Shown: positions 6,590-15,061 of the stretch, piece after piece | Layout: every line of letters begins with the position of its first letter | Numbering within the stretch: position 1 is the stretch's first letter | Assembly: GCA_964646525.1 (NCBI GenBank) | Contig: CAZYER010000005.1 | Location: 1-54,588, forward strand | DNA length: 54,588 nt | Direction of reading: 5' to 3' | From: GCA-002282575 sp964646525 | GTDB lineage: Bacteria; Pseudomonadota; Gammaproteobacteria; Thiomicrospirales; Thiomicrospiraceae | Program-made: the position numbers and the translations under genes | The notes under the pieces: model-generated | What the model was told of the DNA's origin: nothing | The model's database searches: none | Seen by the model: only the letters and a program-made list of their open reading frames with translations

Positions 6590-8237
6590 CTAACATTTGC
6601 TCTGCATGCGCTAAAGTTTCATTACTCGCTTCTTGTGTTCCCACCATGCGCGATAATTCACTGACACGCTCACTGCTCGTTAAGTTACGCACTTGCGTTA
6701 GGGTTTGCTCGCCATCGGTTTGTTTAGCAATATGCCAGTGTTGATCGCCCCAGGCGGCCACTTGCGCTTGATGCGTGATACACAGCACCTGTTTATGCTG
6801 GGCAATTTTAGCCAGTTTCTGGCCGATACTATCGGCAATGCCGCCACCCACACCGACATCGACTTCATCAAAAATAAGTGTGGGTAGGGCAATTTGTTCG
6901 GCAACACAGACTTCAATTGCTAAACTAATCCGTGCTAACTCACCCCCAGAGGCGACTTTGCTCATGGGATAGAGCGTTTGACCGGGATTAGCAGAGAAAT
7001 AGATTTCACATTGATCGAGTCCGTTGGCGTGTGGCTGGCTCAGGGGGTTAAAACGCCACTCTAAGCGACTGTGCGTCATGCCCAGTTGATGCAGTTCTTG
7101 CATGACCAGCGCGGCGAGTTGTGGCGCAACGGTTTGACGCTGTTCGCTGAGCTGCTGGGCTATCTGCTGATAGTGTTGAAGTGCTTGTTCGCAGGCATGA
7201 GCAAGAGAGTCTCTATTAGCATCTTGAGCTTCAAGGGCATCAAGTTCGGTGTTGATATCCACTTTTTTACGCCATAATTCATCGGCTGTGACAAAGTACT
7301 TTTTGCTTAAGCGATGCAGTTCAGACAGTTGACTGTCGAGTTCGGCTAACCGATGGTCATCGACTAAGGTATGTCGTGCTCGGTGATGCAATTGATCTTG
7401 AATGTCGCCTAACTCTAATAAACTCGCTTGAAACTGTTCAATCAGTGGTGTCAAGCTATCGTCATGTGCTTGAATCGATTCCAGACACCTTAATCCCTGG
7501 TTGAGTTGTGTCATGATGCCTTGGCGGTCGTGTTCAAACAGGGAGAGGGTTTGTTGTAGTTGTTGCGTAATTTCGGCAGCATGTGCCAGACGAGCGTGTT
7601 CGCTGGTTAGGGTTTCGTAATCGCCCTCGGCTAGGTGCATGTCTTTTAGCTCATCGGCTTGAAAACGCAATAGCGTTAAGCGTTCCTGACGTTGTTGTTC
7701 ACTGGTTAGCAGCTGTTGCTGTTGCTGATGAAACTCATGCCATGCTTGCCATGCCTGTTTGACTTGTTTGCGTAGTGCGTGGTTTTGGCTCCACGTATCA
7801 ATTAGTGACAGTTGGCGTTGTGCTGTCAGCAGTGCGTGATGTTCGTGTTGACTGTGTAATTCAATCAGCATTTCGGCCAGTTGGCGCAGTTGTGCGAGTG
7901 TGACACTGGTACCGTTAATATACGCCTTGCTGCGGCCATCCGCATTAATGACTCGTCTGAGTAAGCATTGCTCTTCATCGGCTAATTCTTGTTCTGCTAA
8001 CCAGAGTTGTGCGCTAGGCAACACCGACACATCAAATTCGGCACTGACTTCGGCTTTATCACAGCCAGGACGCACCCAAAACGGCTGAGCTTTATCACCC
8101 AACACGGCACCTAAGGCATCGAGTAGCAGCGATTTTCCCGCCCCCGTTTCACCCGTTAATACCGTTAAACCTGCTTCAACCGCCAGTTGTGCTTCATCAA
8201 CTAAAACAAAATTACGAATATGTAGATTATGTAACAT
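6543..8237 (-). CDS. recN: DNA repair protein RecN
   Basis: SMC-like ATPase that holds broken DNA ends together during double-strand break repair. The 564-residue protein has the Walker A motif GETGAGKS near residue 30 and long coiled-coil arms rich in Gln and Glu (residues about 150-350). The C-terminal ABC signature region is ASGGELARISLAIEV, with Walker B LIFDEVDVGVGGG and a switch THQAQVAAWGD. Length is typical. It lies downstream of nadK on the same strand, the classic pairing. I see no convincing LexA box in the 160 bp upstream, so SOS control is not evident. Its end overlaps the small membrane protein frame. Confidence 0.96.
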   Translation of the reverse strand: MLHNLHIRNFVLVDEAQLAVEAGLTVLTGETGAGKSLLLDALGAVLGDKAQPFWVRPGCDKAEVSAEFDVSVLPSAQLWLAEQELADEEQCLLRRVINADGRSKAYINGTSVTLAQLRQLAEMLIELHSQHEHHALLTAQRQLSLIDTWSQNHALRKQVKQAWQAWHEFHQQQQQLLTSEQQRQERLTLLRFQADELKDMHLAEGDYETLTSEHARLAHAAEITQQLQQTLSLFEHDRQGIMTQLNQGLRCLESIQAHDDSLTPLIEQFQASLLELGDIQDQLHHRARHTLVDDHRLAELDSQLSELHRLSKKYFVTADELWRKKVDINTELDALEAQDANRDSLAHACEQALQHYQQIAQQLSEQRQTVAPQLAALVMQELHQLGMTHSRLEWRFNPLSQPHANGLDQCEIYFSANPGQTLYPMSKVASGGELARISLAIEVCVAEQIALPTLIFDEVDVGVGGGIADSIGQKLAKIAQHKQVLCITHQAQVAAWGDQHWHIAKQTDGEQTLTQVRNLTSSERVSELSRMVGTQEASNETLAHAEQMLARALRKKTTALTAKA

Positions 8238-8375
8238 GTTTACTTAGCCCTTATGCGTACTAAATAGAAGATGGGGGTTTCTGCTTACGCAGCACTAAAG
8301 TGTGGGGGAAGGGATTGTTATTTTGGCTTTGTTGCACTGATTTCATCCCTTACCCCAATCAAACAAATTTAAGTT

Positions 8376-8403
8376 GTGAAAATGCGCTTTGCGTATTTTT
8401 CAC
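8376..8403 (-). terminator. hairpin at the end of nadK
   Basis: GTGAAAATGCG and its near complement, around a 4-base loop, overlap the nadK stop codon. The stem is imperfect and no long T-run follows, so it may be a weak terminator or an attenuator between nadK and recN. The rest of 8238-8375 shows no gene. Confidence 0.4.
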
Positions 8404-9278
8404 AGCTTTTCTCCCCAATGGAGTTTTTGACGCAACATCAAGAAATGGTCGTGTGGGCGCGGGTGTACCATAGAAACCACATGACTGTGGCGTTCGATAA
8501 AAATACGATCCGATGACATTAAATCGAATTTTACATGACCATCACAGGTAATTTGTGCAGGTTCTTTGCGTTGTTCGCCCGAATGAATTTCGATGCGACT
8601 GGTGCTGGCCACCACAATGGGGCGATTACTCATCGAATGCGGATTAATCGAAACGAGGGTTAGTGCTTCTAATGAAGGCTGTAAAATAGGACCACCTGCA
8701 GAAAGGGCATAGGCGGTCGAGCCAGTCGGTGTGGCAATAATTAGGCCGTCGGAGCGTTGAGATTGTACAAAGCGGTTGTCGATCATCACTTCAAATTCAA
8801 TCATGTGCTCCATGTGGACTTTATGCAGTACCACATCGTTCAGTGCCAGCTGATCGTAAAGCGTTTCACCTTCGCGTTCTATGCGTACACGTAACATCAG
8901 ACGTTGTTCGATTTCAAATTGACCCGCCAGTACCGATACCACCATCTCTTCCATGTGTGCAGCGGGAATGTCGGTTAAAAAGCCTAAGCGTCCCAAGTTA
9001 ATACCCAGAATAGGACGTTGCCAGTTGACAATGTTGCGTGCGGTTTCTAGGAAAGTGCCATCACCACCGACCACAATGACCAAATCGACCGCTTGTGCCA
9101 ACAAATGACGCGGTAAGCTAGGTGGTTGATCGTCCATTTCAGGATTACTGGTAGCGCTGTCTTCATCGAGTTGAACGCTGCAACCTTGCTTACGAAGCAA
9201 TTGCGTTAATACGCCTACCATCTGCCATGCCGCAGAAGAATTTCTTTTTGCAATAATACCAATACGGGCAAAATGCAT
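8400..9278 (-). CDS. nadK: NAD kinase
   Basis: Phosphorylates NAD to NADP with ATP, setting the size of the cellular NADP pool. The 292-residue protein has the catalytic GGDGT (Asp73), the NLGRLGFLTD segment, LALNDVVLHK and the NAD-binding TPTGSTAYALSAGGPI. The C-terminal strands include ITCDGH. The start MHFARIGIIAKRN is the usual beginning of the fold. Directly downstream on the same strand is recN, an arrangement conserved across gammaproteobacteria. Confidence 0.95.
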   Translation of the reverse strand: MHFARIGIIAKRNSSAAWQMVGVLTQLLRKQGCSVQLDEDSATSNPEMDDQPPSLPRHLLAQAVDLVIVVGGDGTFLETARNIVNWQRPILGINLGRLGFLTDIPAAHMEEMVVSVLAGQFEIEQRLMLRVRIEREGETLYDQLALNDVVLHKVHMEHMIEFEVMIDNRFVQSQRSDGLIIATPTGSTAYALSAGGPILQPSLEALTLVSINPHSMSNRPIVVASTSRIEIHSGEQRKEPAQITCDGHVKFDLMSSDRIFIERHSHVVSMVHPRPHDHFLMLRQKLHWGEKL

Positions 9279-9470
9279 GACGATGTGCCATCCTTATTAA
9301 AAACTGTGCTTAGGTTACCATGGTCGAAGTGAAAATAACAGATAGAACGAATGTTCTTTTTTAAGTTTTTGTGGGAAGCTATAGAAGGGTTTTAGCTGAT
9401 TAGTAAGCTGCTTCATTGTCGAAGCGAAGGAGACAGATGATCGGCAAGAACGCCTTAGGGATTAATATAA

Positions 9471-9498
9471 AAATAAAAAGCCTGACCAAGGTCAGGCT
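9471..9498 (-). terminator. strong intrinsic terminator downstream of yajQ
   Basis: On the minus strand GCCTGAC and GTCAGGC pair around a 4-base loop (9-bp complementarity in all), followed by TTTTTATTTTT. It lies about 150 bp beyond the yajQ stop, far for a simple gene end, so it may instead end a short separate transcript. Confidence 0.85.
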
Positions 9499-9565
9499 AA
9501 ACCCACAAATTAACCAGAGGAAAACTGGTAAAAATGGTAAACGCTCACAACACCGTCGCAAAAGA
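9499..9565 (-). ncRNA. candidate small RNA between an FNR-type box and a terminator
   Basis: The minus-strand segment between the FNR-like box (9566-9579) and the terminator (9471-9498) contains no protein frame with a ribosome site. It does hold a small hairpin with CCAG and CTGG enclosing a pyrimidine-rich TTTTCCT loop, a layout typical of bacterial regulatory RNAs. A transcript starting roughly 40 bp from the box centre would be about 55-65 nt including the terminator. The -10 region there (near 9531-9543) is poor, so this is a candidate only. The remaining 9279-9470 has no visible gene and should contain the nadK promoter. Confidence 0.35.
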
Positions 9566-9579
9566 TTGATCTCAATCAA
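9566..9579. promoter_or_regulatory. FNR/ANR-type box
   Basis: TTGATCTCAATCAA is a perfect match to the FNR consensus TTGAT-N4-ATCAA. It could serve a minus-strand start toward the terminator at 9471, or a plus-strand start running antisense into yajQ. Oxygen-responsive control is inferred from the motif only. Confidence 0.55.
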
Positions 9580-9645
9580 GTGCTAAGGTGGATTAATCAT
9601 ATTACTGGCTTCTTATATTGTCAAGCACTGAAACAAGAAAAATTA

Positions 9646-10137
9646 TCAGTCACGAAAATTATTGAATTGCAGCGGACGTTCTAGCTCATCCATGGCACGC
9701 AACATGGCAATGGCTTCTTGTAGGTCGTCACGTTTTTTACCCGTTACGCGTACTGTTTCACCTTGAATAGCCGCCTGCACTTTCATTTTTTTATCTTTAA
9801 TCGCTTTGGTAATTTTTTTCGCCAAGGTAGCATCAATGCCTTGATGAATAATGACATTTTGTTTGGCTGTTTTCAGTTGAATATCAGCATCTTTACGTTC
9901 GATAGCACGGGTATCAATGCCACGCTTCACCAGCTTGGCGGTGAGCACGTCGTACATTTGATCCAGTTGAAATTCAGATTCAGTCAATAGCTTAACGACC
10001 ATTTCTTTATCGTCTAGCGTGAAGTTAGAGTTGGTACCTTTAAAGTCGAATCGCGAAGTCACTTCTTTATTGGCTTGATCGACTGCATTGGCTAATTCGT
10101 GTTTATCGACTTCCGAAACGATATCAAATGAGGGCAT
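9646..10137 (-). CDS. yajQ: YajQ family nucleotide-binding protein
   Basis: A 163-residue cytoplasmic protein of the YajQ (DUF520) family, with the characteristic opening MPSFDIVSEVD and RFDFKGTNS, the central KLVKRGID and KQNVIIHQGID, and the ending MLRAMDELERPLQFNNFRD. Members bind nucleotides, and in some bacteria cyclic di-GMP, acting as transcription co-factors; which ligand applies here cannot be seen. It has its own 153-bp divergent promoter region shared with the Lon-like gene. The nearest downstream terminator is about 150 bp past the stop. Confidence 0.93.
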   Translation of the reverse strand: MPSFDIVSEVDKHELANAVDQANKEVTSRFDFKGTNSNFTLDDKEMVVKLLTESEFQLDQMYDVLTAKLVKRGIDTRAIERKDADIQLKTAKQNVIIHQGIDATLAKKITKAIKDKKMKVQAAIQGETVRVTGKKRDDLQEAIAMLRAMDELERPLQFNNFRD

Positions 10138-10290
10138 AGGTTAACTCCTAACTACGCGTAAAAAATGGAAATAAACGCCTGAATAAAAAGCGACGCGATT
10201 TATTCAGCACTTTCTTAAAAAATAGCGACTTGATCAATGATTGCGATAGAATAACGGTTCAATCATTAAATTTCCAGCCAATAGGACCCC

Positions 10291-11937
10291 ATGCCAACTT
10301 CTATAACCGCTTTAGCCAGTGAACATCTCTACACGCACACCAGCCCAGAAGGAGTGGCTTCTATTGAGCCTGCTTTAACGGGTATTTCTGTGTTGCATCC
10401 ACGAGCAACCTCAGCGTTAACGGCGTATTTGCGGTCGCGTCGGCAAAAACATGTGATGGTGATGGATGAAGGTATCGAAGCTTGGCGTGATTGGCTGGTT
10501 GCCGAAATTGAAGCGCTCGCTTCGAGTCAATATTTGTTGACTGGACGAGCGATGCCAGTGGTGTACGAGCCTTCCATTTCCCTAGCACAGCTTTTGGGCA
10601 CAGCTGTGGGTAATCATGTGCGTGAAGGCGTGCTTCATCGCGCCGATGGCGGTTTCCTTATTATTCGTGTTGCTTCTTTATTGCACGTAACTGGCTTATG
10701 GCAGGTGATTAAAGGTGTATTGCAAACGGGGAGGCTGTCTGCTGATGATTGGTATGCGGTGCAGGGGCATCGACTGAGTGACAGTTTGCCACTGGTTAAT
10801 GATTGGTCGATTCAGGTGCGTTTGGTGTTGGTTGGTGAGGCGCATCACTTTTTTTCCTTGGAAGAAGCGGATACGGATGTTGTGGGGTTATTTGAACGAC
10901 TCATTGAGTTTGAAGATTTTGCACCACGAACGCCTGAAATGGAGCAGGCGCTTATGTCAGTTTTATTAGCACGTTGTCAATCGGAACTGGTGATGAATGT
11001 TTCCGCTGAAGCTTTGGCGCTCTGTTGTGATTATGCCTCTCGTTTGGCCGAGGATGCGACGCGTTTGGCGCTACGTATGGATCAGCTTGAGGTCTTGTTG
11101 TTGCGAGCGCAAGACGAGGCTATTCACTTGAAGCATGAATTGGTTGATGTACCTGCATTGACGCTGGCTATGCATAATGATCGCTACGAAGCGGGTCGAC
11201 TGGAAGCCGAGTATCGTCAAGCGATCACGGCGGGTTGGTTGTCTATTGCGACTAAGGGAGAGGCAGTCGGTCAGGTGAATGCGTTGACTGTGTACGAAGT
11301 CGGTCGTATGGCTTTTGGACAGCCAGTTAAAATCAGTGCACAAACCTCACCTGGTAATGATGGATTAGTCGATATTGAGAAAGAAGTCGATTTGGCTGGC
11401 CCCATTCATAGTAAAGGCATGCTCATTGTGCAAGGCTACTTGCGAGGTCGATTTATGCGCTCGCGTAGCATGGCACTCACCGCCAGCGTAGTGATGGAAC
11501 AGACTTATGAGGGCGTGGAAGGCGACAGTGCTTCGGCGGCAGAAACTTTAGCGTTGTTGTCGTCGATTGCGCAAATTCCGCTACGTCAAGAAATTGCTGT
11601 GACGGGCGCAATTAATCAGTTTGGTGATGTGCAAGCGGTGGGTGGTATTAATGAAAAAATTGAAGGTTTTTTCCGTCTGTGTGCGATGCGTGGCTTAACG
11701 GGTTCGCAAGGCGTGCTGATTCCAGTGGTGAACTGTCAATCGTTAATGTTGGCTGAAGATGTTCGTCGTGCTTGTGAAGCGGGGCAATTTCATGTTTATC
11801 CGGTCGCACATTTAGATGAAGCCCTTGCTATGATGACGGGCGTGCCAGCGGAACAGGTGAATGAACGGGTTTTGCAAGCCTTAGAGCAAATGAATCCTTT
11901 GCCTGTTGAACACGATGACGAGTCGCTCAGCACTTAA
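10291..11937 (+). CDS. Lon-family (LonB/AAA_32-like) protease
   Basis: A 548-residue protein whose last 230 residues are a clear Lon proteolytic domain. The Ser-Lys dyad is Ser413 in EGDSASAAE and Lys456 in GGINEKIEGFF, and IGRRFMRSRS-like strands are present before it (LRGRFMRSRSMALTAS). The first 300 residues match the degenerate AAA_32 region of YcbZ/LonH-type proteins, with GGFLIIRVASLL and RLIEFEDFA. I see no classical Walker A, so it may not be an ATP-driven unfoldase like LonA. The natural substrate is unknown. It overlaps comEC by 23 nt, so the two are co-transcribed. Confidence 0.85.
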   Translation: MPTSITALASEHLYTHTSPEGVASIEPALTGISVLHPRATSALTAYLRSRRQKHVMVMDEGIEAWRDWLVAEIEALASSQYLLTGRAMPVVYEPSISLAQLLGTAVGNHVREGVLHRADGGFLIIRVASLLHVTGLWQVIKGVLQTGRLSADDWYAVQGHRLSDSLPLVNDWSIQVRLVLVGEAHHFFSLEEADTDVVGLFERLIEFEDFAPRTPEMEQALMSVLLARCQSELVMNVSAEALALCCDYASRLAEDATRLALRMDQLEVLLLRAQDEAIHLKHELVDVPALTLAMHNDRYEAGRLEAEYRQAITAGWLSIATKGEAVGQVNALTVYEVGRMAFGQPVKISAQTSPGNDGLVDIEKEVDLAGPIHSKGMLIVQGYLRGRFMRSRSMALTASVVMEQTYEGVEGDSASAAETLALLSSIAQIPLRQEIAVTGAINQFGDVQAVGGINEKIEGFFRLCAMRGLTGSQGVLIPVVNCQSLMLAEDVRRACEAGQFHVYPVAHLDEALAMMTGVPAEQVNERVLQALEQMNPLPVEHDDESLST

Positions 11938-14023
11938 TTTACAGCAGGCATCTAGCAGCACCTACCGTCCGTGGGTGTTTTGGTTGGCCCTATCCATGAC
12001 CGCCAGTGCCATTGGTTTGGCGCAGCTTGGTGAAACGCCCGAACCCATCTGGCGTTTGCTCTGGCTAGGCATGGGGTTGTTATCGCTAACTTTATGGCTT
12101 AAAACAACGCAGCGCGTCATCGCTTATGTGCTATTGGGTATTGCGCTAGGTGGTGGGCTGATGCACGAACGTATGCTGCACTGGCAAGCACAAACAATTC
12201 CTTCGATTTGGTTGAATACAACCTTTCCCGCGCAAGTGGTGGTGGACGGTATTGCCAAGCGCACAGCCTCTGGTTGGTCGGTGCTCACTCGATTGGTGGA
12301 TTCTCCTTCTCCTGCATTAACCCATGCTCAAATTTTATTAACCTTTCCCCATAGCAGAGAGCCACTGGCCGGTGAGGAGTGGTCGGTTGAGCTACGATTA
12401 CGTGAAACGCAAGGGCGTTACAATCCAGCTGGTATCGATTTTTCCGCTTGGCTGTTTGCGCAGAACATTCAAGCGACGGGATCGGTGGTTCGATTGATCG
12501 ACTCGGAACCCAGTGATATCAGTTGGCATTGGCAATCGTGGCGATGGTTGGCTATGCAGAAGCTGTTATCGGTATTGCCTGCCAATAGTGCCTTTACTGG
12601 CTTGTCTGTCGCTTTGGTGTTGGGTGATGTGAGTGCAGTCAGCGACGAGCAGTGGCGTGTATTGCGTGATACCGGCACTTTGCACATGGCAGTGGTTTCA
12701 GGTACGCATATTACCCTAGTCGCTGGTTTGGCGTGGTTTTTAGGGCTGTCACTGTGGAGGCTAGCACCTTCACAACGTTATCCTGCTGTGTTAGTGGCGT
12801 CGCTTGTTGCCTTATTTGCTGCGGTGAGTTTTGCATTTTTGGCGGGCATGAATGTGCCGGTACAACGCGCTTTGATTATGTTTGTGCTGGTGATGATGGC
12901 CGTGTGGCTTAAGCGCTCTTTGCATCCCATGCTCACCCTGTCTTGGGCGTTAATTGCGGTGCTGCTATGGGATGTGGGCGCGGTGATGCAAGTCGGTTTT
13001 TGGTTGTCATTTATTGCTACGGCTATTTTGTTGTGGATGTTGACGATCGAAGGGGGAAGGCTTCGGCGTTTGATGTTGCTCCATTTAGGCATGAGTGTAT
13101 TGTTAGCGCCATTTTTATTGCTTTTCTTTCAACAGATTCCCACTTATTCCGCTTTAGCTAACTTACTGACCTCACCGATTATTGAATGGTTGCTCGTACC
13201 CTTGCTGTTAATCATCGCTTTGCTGGCTTGGATCGCTCCCAGTTTAGCGACGCTGTTAAGTCAACTGACTGAGCAGTTGTGGGCATTAGTGTGGGTGATG
13301 CTCAGTGAAATAGCCACTTGGCCAATGGCTGTTTTGTTGCTCTCGCCAACGGCTTGGTGGCATGGTTTACCCGACGAGATGCAACGATTGACTTTGCTCG
13401 ATATGGGGTCTAAGCAAGTGGTAGCCATATGGCAAACGCCTCAAGGAGATTGGTTGTTGGGTACGGGCAATCAGCAAGGCAAGTCGCACAGCATGGAAAC
13501 CATTATTTTGCCCAGTTTAACTGCCTTAGGTGTACAGCGTTTGGCTGGTGTGGTGATGAGCGATAACAGCGAAGCTGGGCAAAAAGGATTGAGCTTACTC
13601 AAACAACGCATGAGCGTTGAAAGGACACTATCGAGCAAGTCTTGCTTACAGGGTGAAATGGCATCAACAATAGACGCCTTACCGATACAAGGTTGGTGGT
13701 CGGAGCAGGGACAGTGCTGGGTGTTAATGAATACTCAGCATCAGTTGCCCGCTTTTGCCTTGAGTTGGCAAACGCCTAAAGCGAATGACTGGCCGCATTC
13801 TATGCCCATTATTACGCCCGCATTGAGTGAAAAGCCCAGCGCCTCATCTAGCAAGGTAGATTTATGGATCAGTGCGGGTAATTCCGTTCCTTCTGGCTGG
13901 GCGCACCAAATTTATGCAACACAAAAGCAGGGTGCCATGACGTGGCAAATCAGTGAGCAAGGGTTTTCATTGTTCAAGGCTTATAAACCAGTGAATCAGC
14001 GGTTTTATCATCCGCAGGAGTGA
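11915..14023 (+). CDS. comEC: ComEC/Rec2-family DNA uptake channel with degenerate metallo-beta-lactamase domain
   Basis: Inner-membrane protein that forms the channel for transforming single-stranded DNA. About 702 residues from ATG 11915: N-terminal membrane helices, a periplasmic OB-like (DUF4131) part, and the competence domain. The competence domain is marked by ALVLGDVSAVSDEQWRVLRD and HMAVVSGTHITLVAGL, with about eight further helices to residue 485. The C-terminal region keeps the shape of the metallo-beta-lactamase domain (LTLLDMGSKQVV, then ILPSLTALGVQRLAGVVMSD). The metal-binding HxHxDH is missing, however; the equivalent stretch reads MSDNSEAGQKG. It can probably still move DNA but not cut the non-transferred strand. 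It starts inside the Lon-like gene. Confidence 0.85.
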   Translation: MTSRSALNLQQASSSTYRPWVFWLALSMTASAIGLAQLGETPEPIWRLLWLGMGLLSLTLWLKTTQRVIAYVLLGIALGGGLMHERMLHWQAQTIPSIWLNTTFPAQVVVDGIAKRTASGWSVLTRLVDSPSPALTHAQILLTFPHSREPLAGEEWSVELRLRETQGRYNPAGIDFSAWLFAQNIQATGSVVRLIDSEPSDISWHWQSWRWLAMQKLLSVLPANSAFTGLSVALVLGDVSAVSDEQWRVLRDTGTLHMAVVSGTHITLVAGLAWFLGLSLWRLAPSQRYPAVLVASLVALFAAVSFAFLAGMNVPVQRALIMFVLVMMAVWLKRSLHPMLTLSWALIAVLLWDVGAVMQVGFWLSFIATAILLWMLTIEGGRLRRLMLLHLGMSVLLAPFLLLFFQQIPTYSALANLLTSPIIEWLLVPLLLIIALLAWIAPSLATLLSQLTEQLWALVWVMLSEIATWPMAVLLLSPTAWWHGLPDEMQRLTLLDMGSKQVVAIWQTPQGDWLLGTGNQQGKSHSMETIILPSLTALGVQRLAGVVMSDNSEAGQKGLSLLKQRMSVERTLSSKSCLQGEMASTIDALPIQGWWSEQGQCWVLMNTQHQLPAFALSWQTPKANDWPHSMPIITPALSEKPSASSSKVDLWISAGNSVPSGWAHQIYATQKQGAMTWQISEQGFSLFKAYKPVNQRFYHPQE

Positions 14024-14041
14024 TGTCAAACTAATGAAAAC

Positions 14042-14069
14042 AAAAAAGCGACCAAGTTGGTCGCTTTTT
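14042..14069. terminator. bidirectional terminator between comEC and rpmJ
   Basis: A-run, GCGACCA, 3-base loop, TGGTCGC, T-run. Symmetry lets it end both comEC (plus) and the L36 gene (minus). Confidence 0.9.
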
Positions 14070-14088
14070 GCATTCTGCTCGGAACGAA

Positions 14089-14214
14089 TTAACGTTGACG
14101 CGCTTTGAATTTTGGGTTGGTTTTGCAAATTACATAAACCTTACCACGGCGACGAACAACTTGACAGTCTTTATGACGTGTTTTAGCAGATTTCAAAGAA
14201 GATAGAATTTTCAT
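14089..14214 (-). CDS. rpmJ: 50S ribosomal protein L36, type B
   Basis: A 41-residue basic protein starting MKILSSLKSAKTRHKD and ending NPKFKARQR, the type B (YkgO-like) form of L36. It has only two cysteines, in KDCQVV and YVICK, instead of the zinc-binding set of classical L36. Type B copies usually stand in for the zinc form when zinc is scarce. Here the gene is a single unit on the minus strand, converging with comEC onto a shared terminator and diverging from rpsF. GAGGT lies 8 nt before the ATG. Whether a second, zinc-binding L36 exists elsewhere in the genome cannot be told from this window. Confidence 0.93.
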   Translation of the reverse strand: MKILSSLKSAKTRHKDCQVVRRRGKVYVICKTNPKFKARQR

Positions 14215-14291
14215 GGGGTACCTCGGTCAATTTATTTAAGCATTTTAACGCCTAATTCCAGCTAAGTCAATGACCAGTGCAGGCTATTTGC

Positions 14292-14320
14292 TTGCTAAAG
14301 CCTTGTTTGCGTGTTAAAAT
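14292..14320 (+). promoter_or_regulatory. sigma-70 promoter for the rpsF operon
   Basis: TTGCTA, 17 bp, TAAAAT, giving a start near 14327 and a leader of about 90 nt before rpsF. This is the best promoter match in the 14215-14417 region. Confidence 0.65.
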
Positions 14321-14355
14321 CTTGCGCTTGTACTTTTTGGGAGTACATCCTCCTT

Positions 14356-14380
14356 GTCAACAGAGGTTTTTGGTGTTGAC
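14356..14380 (+). promoter_or_regulatory. rpsF leader hairpin
   Basis: GTCAAC pairs with GTTGAC around a 13-base internal part, and a second small stem (GTACT/AGTAC) precedes it. S6:S18 complexes repress their own operon through leader structures in many bacteria, but I do not see the usual CCG element, so that role is speculative here. Confidence 0.35.
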
Positions 14381-14417
14381 TCATGTAAATTAATACATTG
14401 ATCCATAAGGAGCATTC

Positions 14418-14804
14418 ATGCGTCATTATGAAATTGTGTTTCTTGTTCACCCTGATCAGAGCGAGCAAGTAACCTCTATGGTAGACCGTTACCGTGCCGT
14501 TATCGAAGGTAAGGGCGGTAAAATTCACCGTTTAGAAGATTGGGGTCGTCGTCAATTGGCTTACCCAATCAAGAAAGCTTACAAAGCGCATTATATTCTG
14601 ATGAATATCGAAGCGACTCCAGAAGTCGTGGCTGAGCTAGACAATGCTTTCTATTACAACGATGCTGTGTTGCGTAACATGATTATGCAACGTGACGAAG
14701 CCATCACGGAAGAATCTCCGATGATGCGTCGTGAAAGCAGCGAGCGCGGCGAACGTCGCGAGCGTGATTCAGATCGTAATGATCGTCGCGGTAGTGAGGA
14801 GTAA
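14418..14804 (+). CDS. rpsF: 30S ribosomal protein S6
   Basis: Binds the central domain of 16S rRNA with S18. The 128-residue protein starts MRHYEIVFLVHPDQSEQV and contains the conserved LEDWGRRQLAYPIKKAYKAHY and DNAFYYNDAVLRNMI. The last 30 residues are a repetitive Arg/Glu/Ser tail (RRESSERGERRERDSDR). In many relatives this C-terminus carries glutamates added by RimK, and the tail here is longer and more charged than a plain glutamate run. AAGGAG lies 7 nt before the ATG. It is first in the rpsF-rpsR-DUF2232-rplI-dnaB group; priB, found between rpsF and rpsR in enterics, is absent. Confidence 0.97.
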   Translation: MRHYEIVFLVHPDQSEQVTSMVDRYRAVIEGKGGKIHRLEDWGRRQLAYPIKKAYKAHYILMNIEATPEVVAELDNAFYYNDAVLRNMIMQRDEAITEESPMMRRESSERGERRERDSDRNDRRGSEE

Positions 14805-14809
14805 CCAGC

Positions 14810-15034
14810 ATGGCACGTTTTTATCGTAAAAAAGTATGCAAATTTAGTTCAGATGCAACTAAAGAAATCGACTACAAAGATGTTTCTTTGTTGAAGAGCT
14901 ATATTACCGAAACGGGTAAAATTGTTCCAAGTCGTATTACAGGTACAAGTGCTCGCTATCAGCGTCAGTTGGCTTCTGCCATCAAACGTGCGCGCTACTT
15001 AGCCTTGTTGCCGTTTTCTGATCAACATAAATAA
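14810..15034 (+). CDS. rpsR: 30S ribosomal protein S18
   Basis: A 74-residue basic protein, MARFYRKKVCKFSSDATKEI, with the signature ITETGKIVPSRITGTSARYQRQLASAIKRARYLALLP (positions about 30-66). It binds 16S rRNA beside S6. It starts 5 nt after rpsF, with GGAG near the rpsF stop. Confidence 0.97.
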   Translation: MARFYRKKVCKFSSDATKEIDYKDVSLLKSYITETGKIVPSRITGTSARYQRQLASAIKRARYLALLPFSDQHK

Positions 15035-15061
15035 TATCTGTTCATTCAGTATTAATTGACT

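Noticed and set aside
8238..8375. LexA box upstream of recN
   Set aside because: No CTGT-N8-ACAG pattern could be found in the interval.
14341..14400. S6:S18 riboregulator motif in the rpsF leader
   Set aside because: Hairpins are present but the expected CCG-containing bulge was not found, so only a generic leader hairpin is reported.
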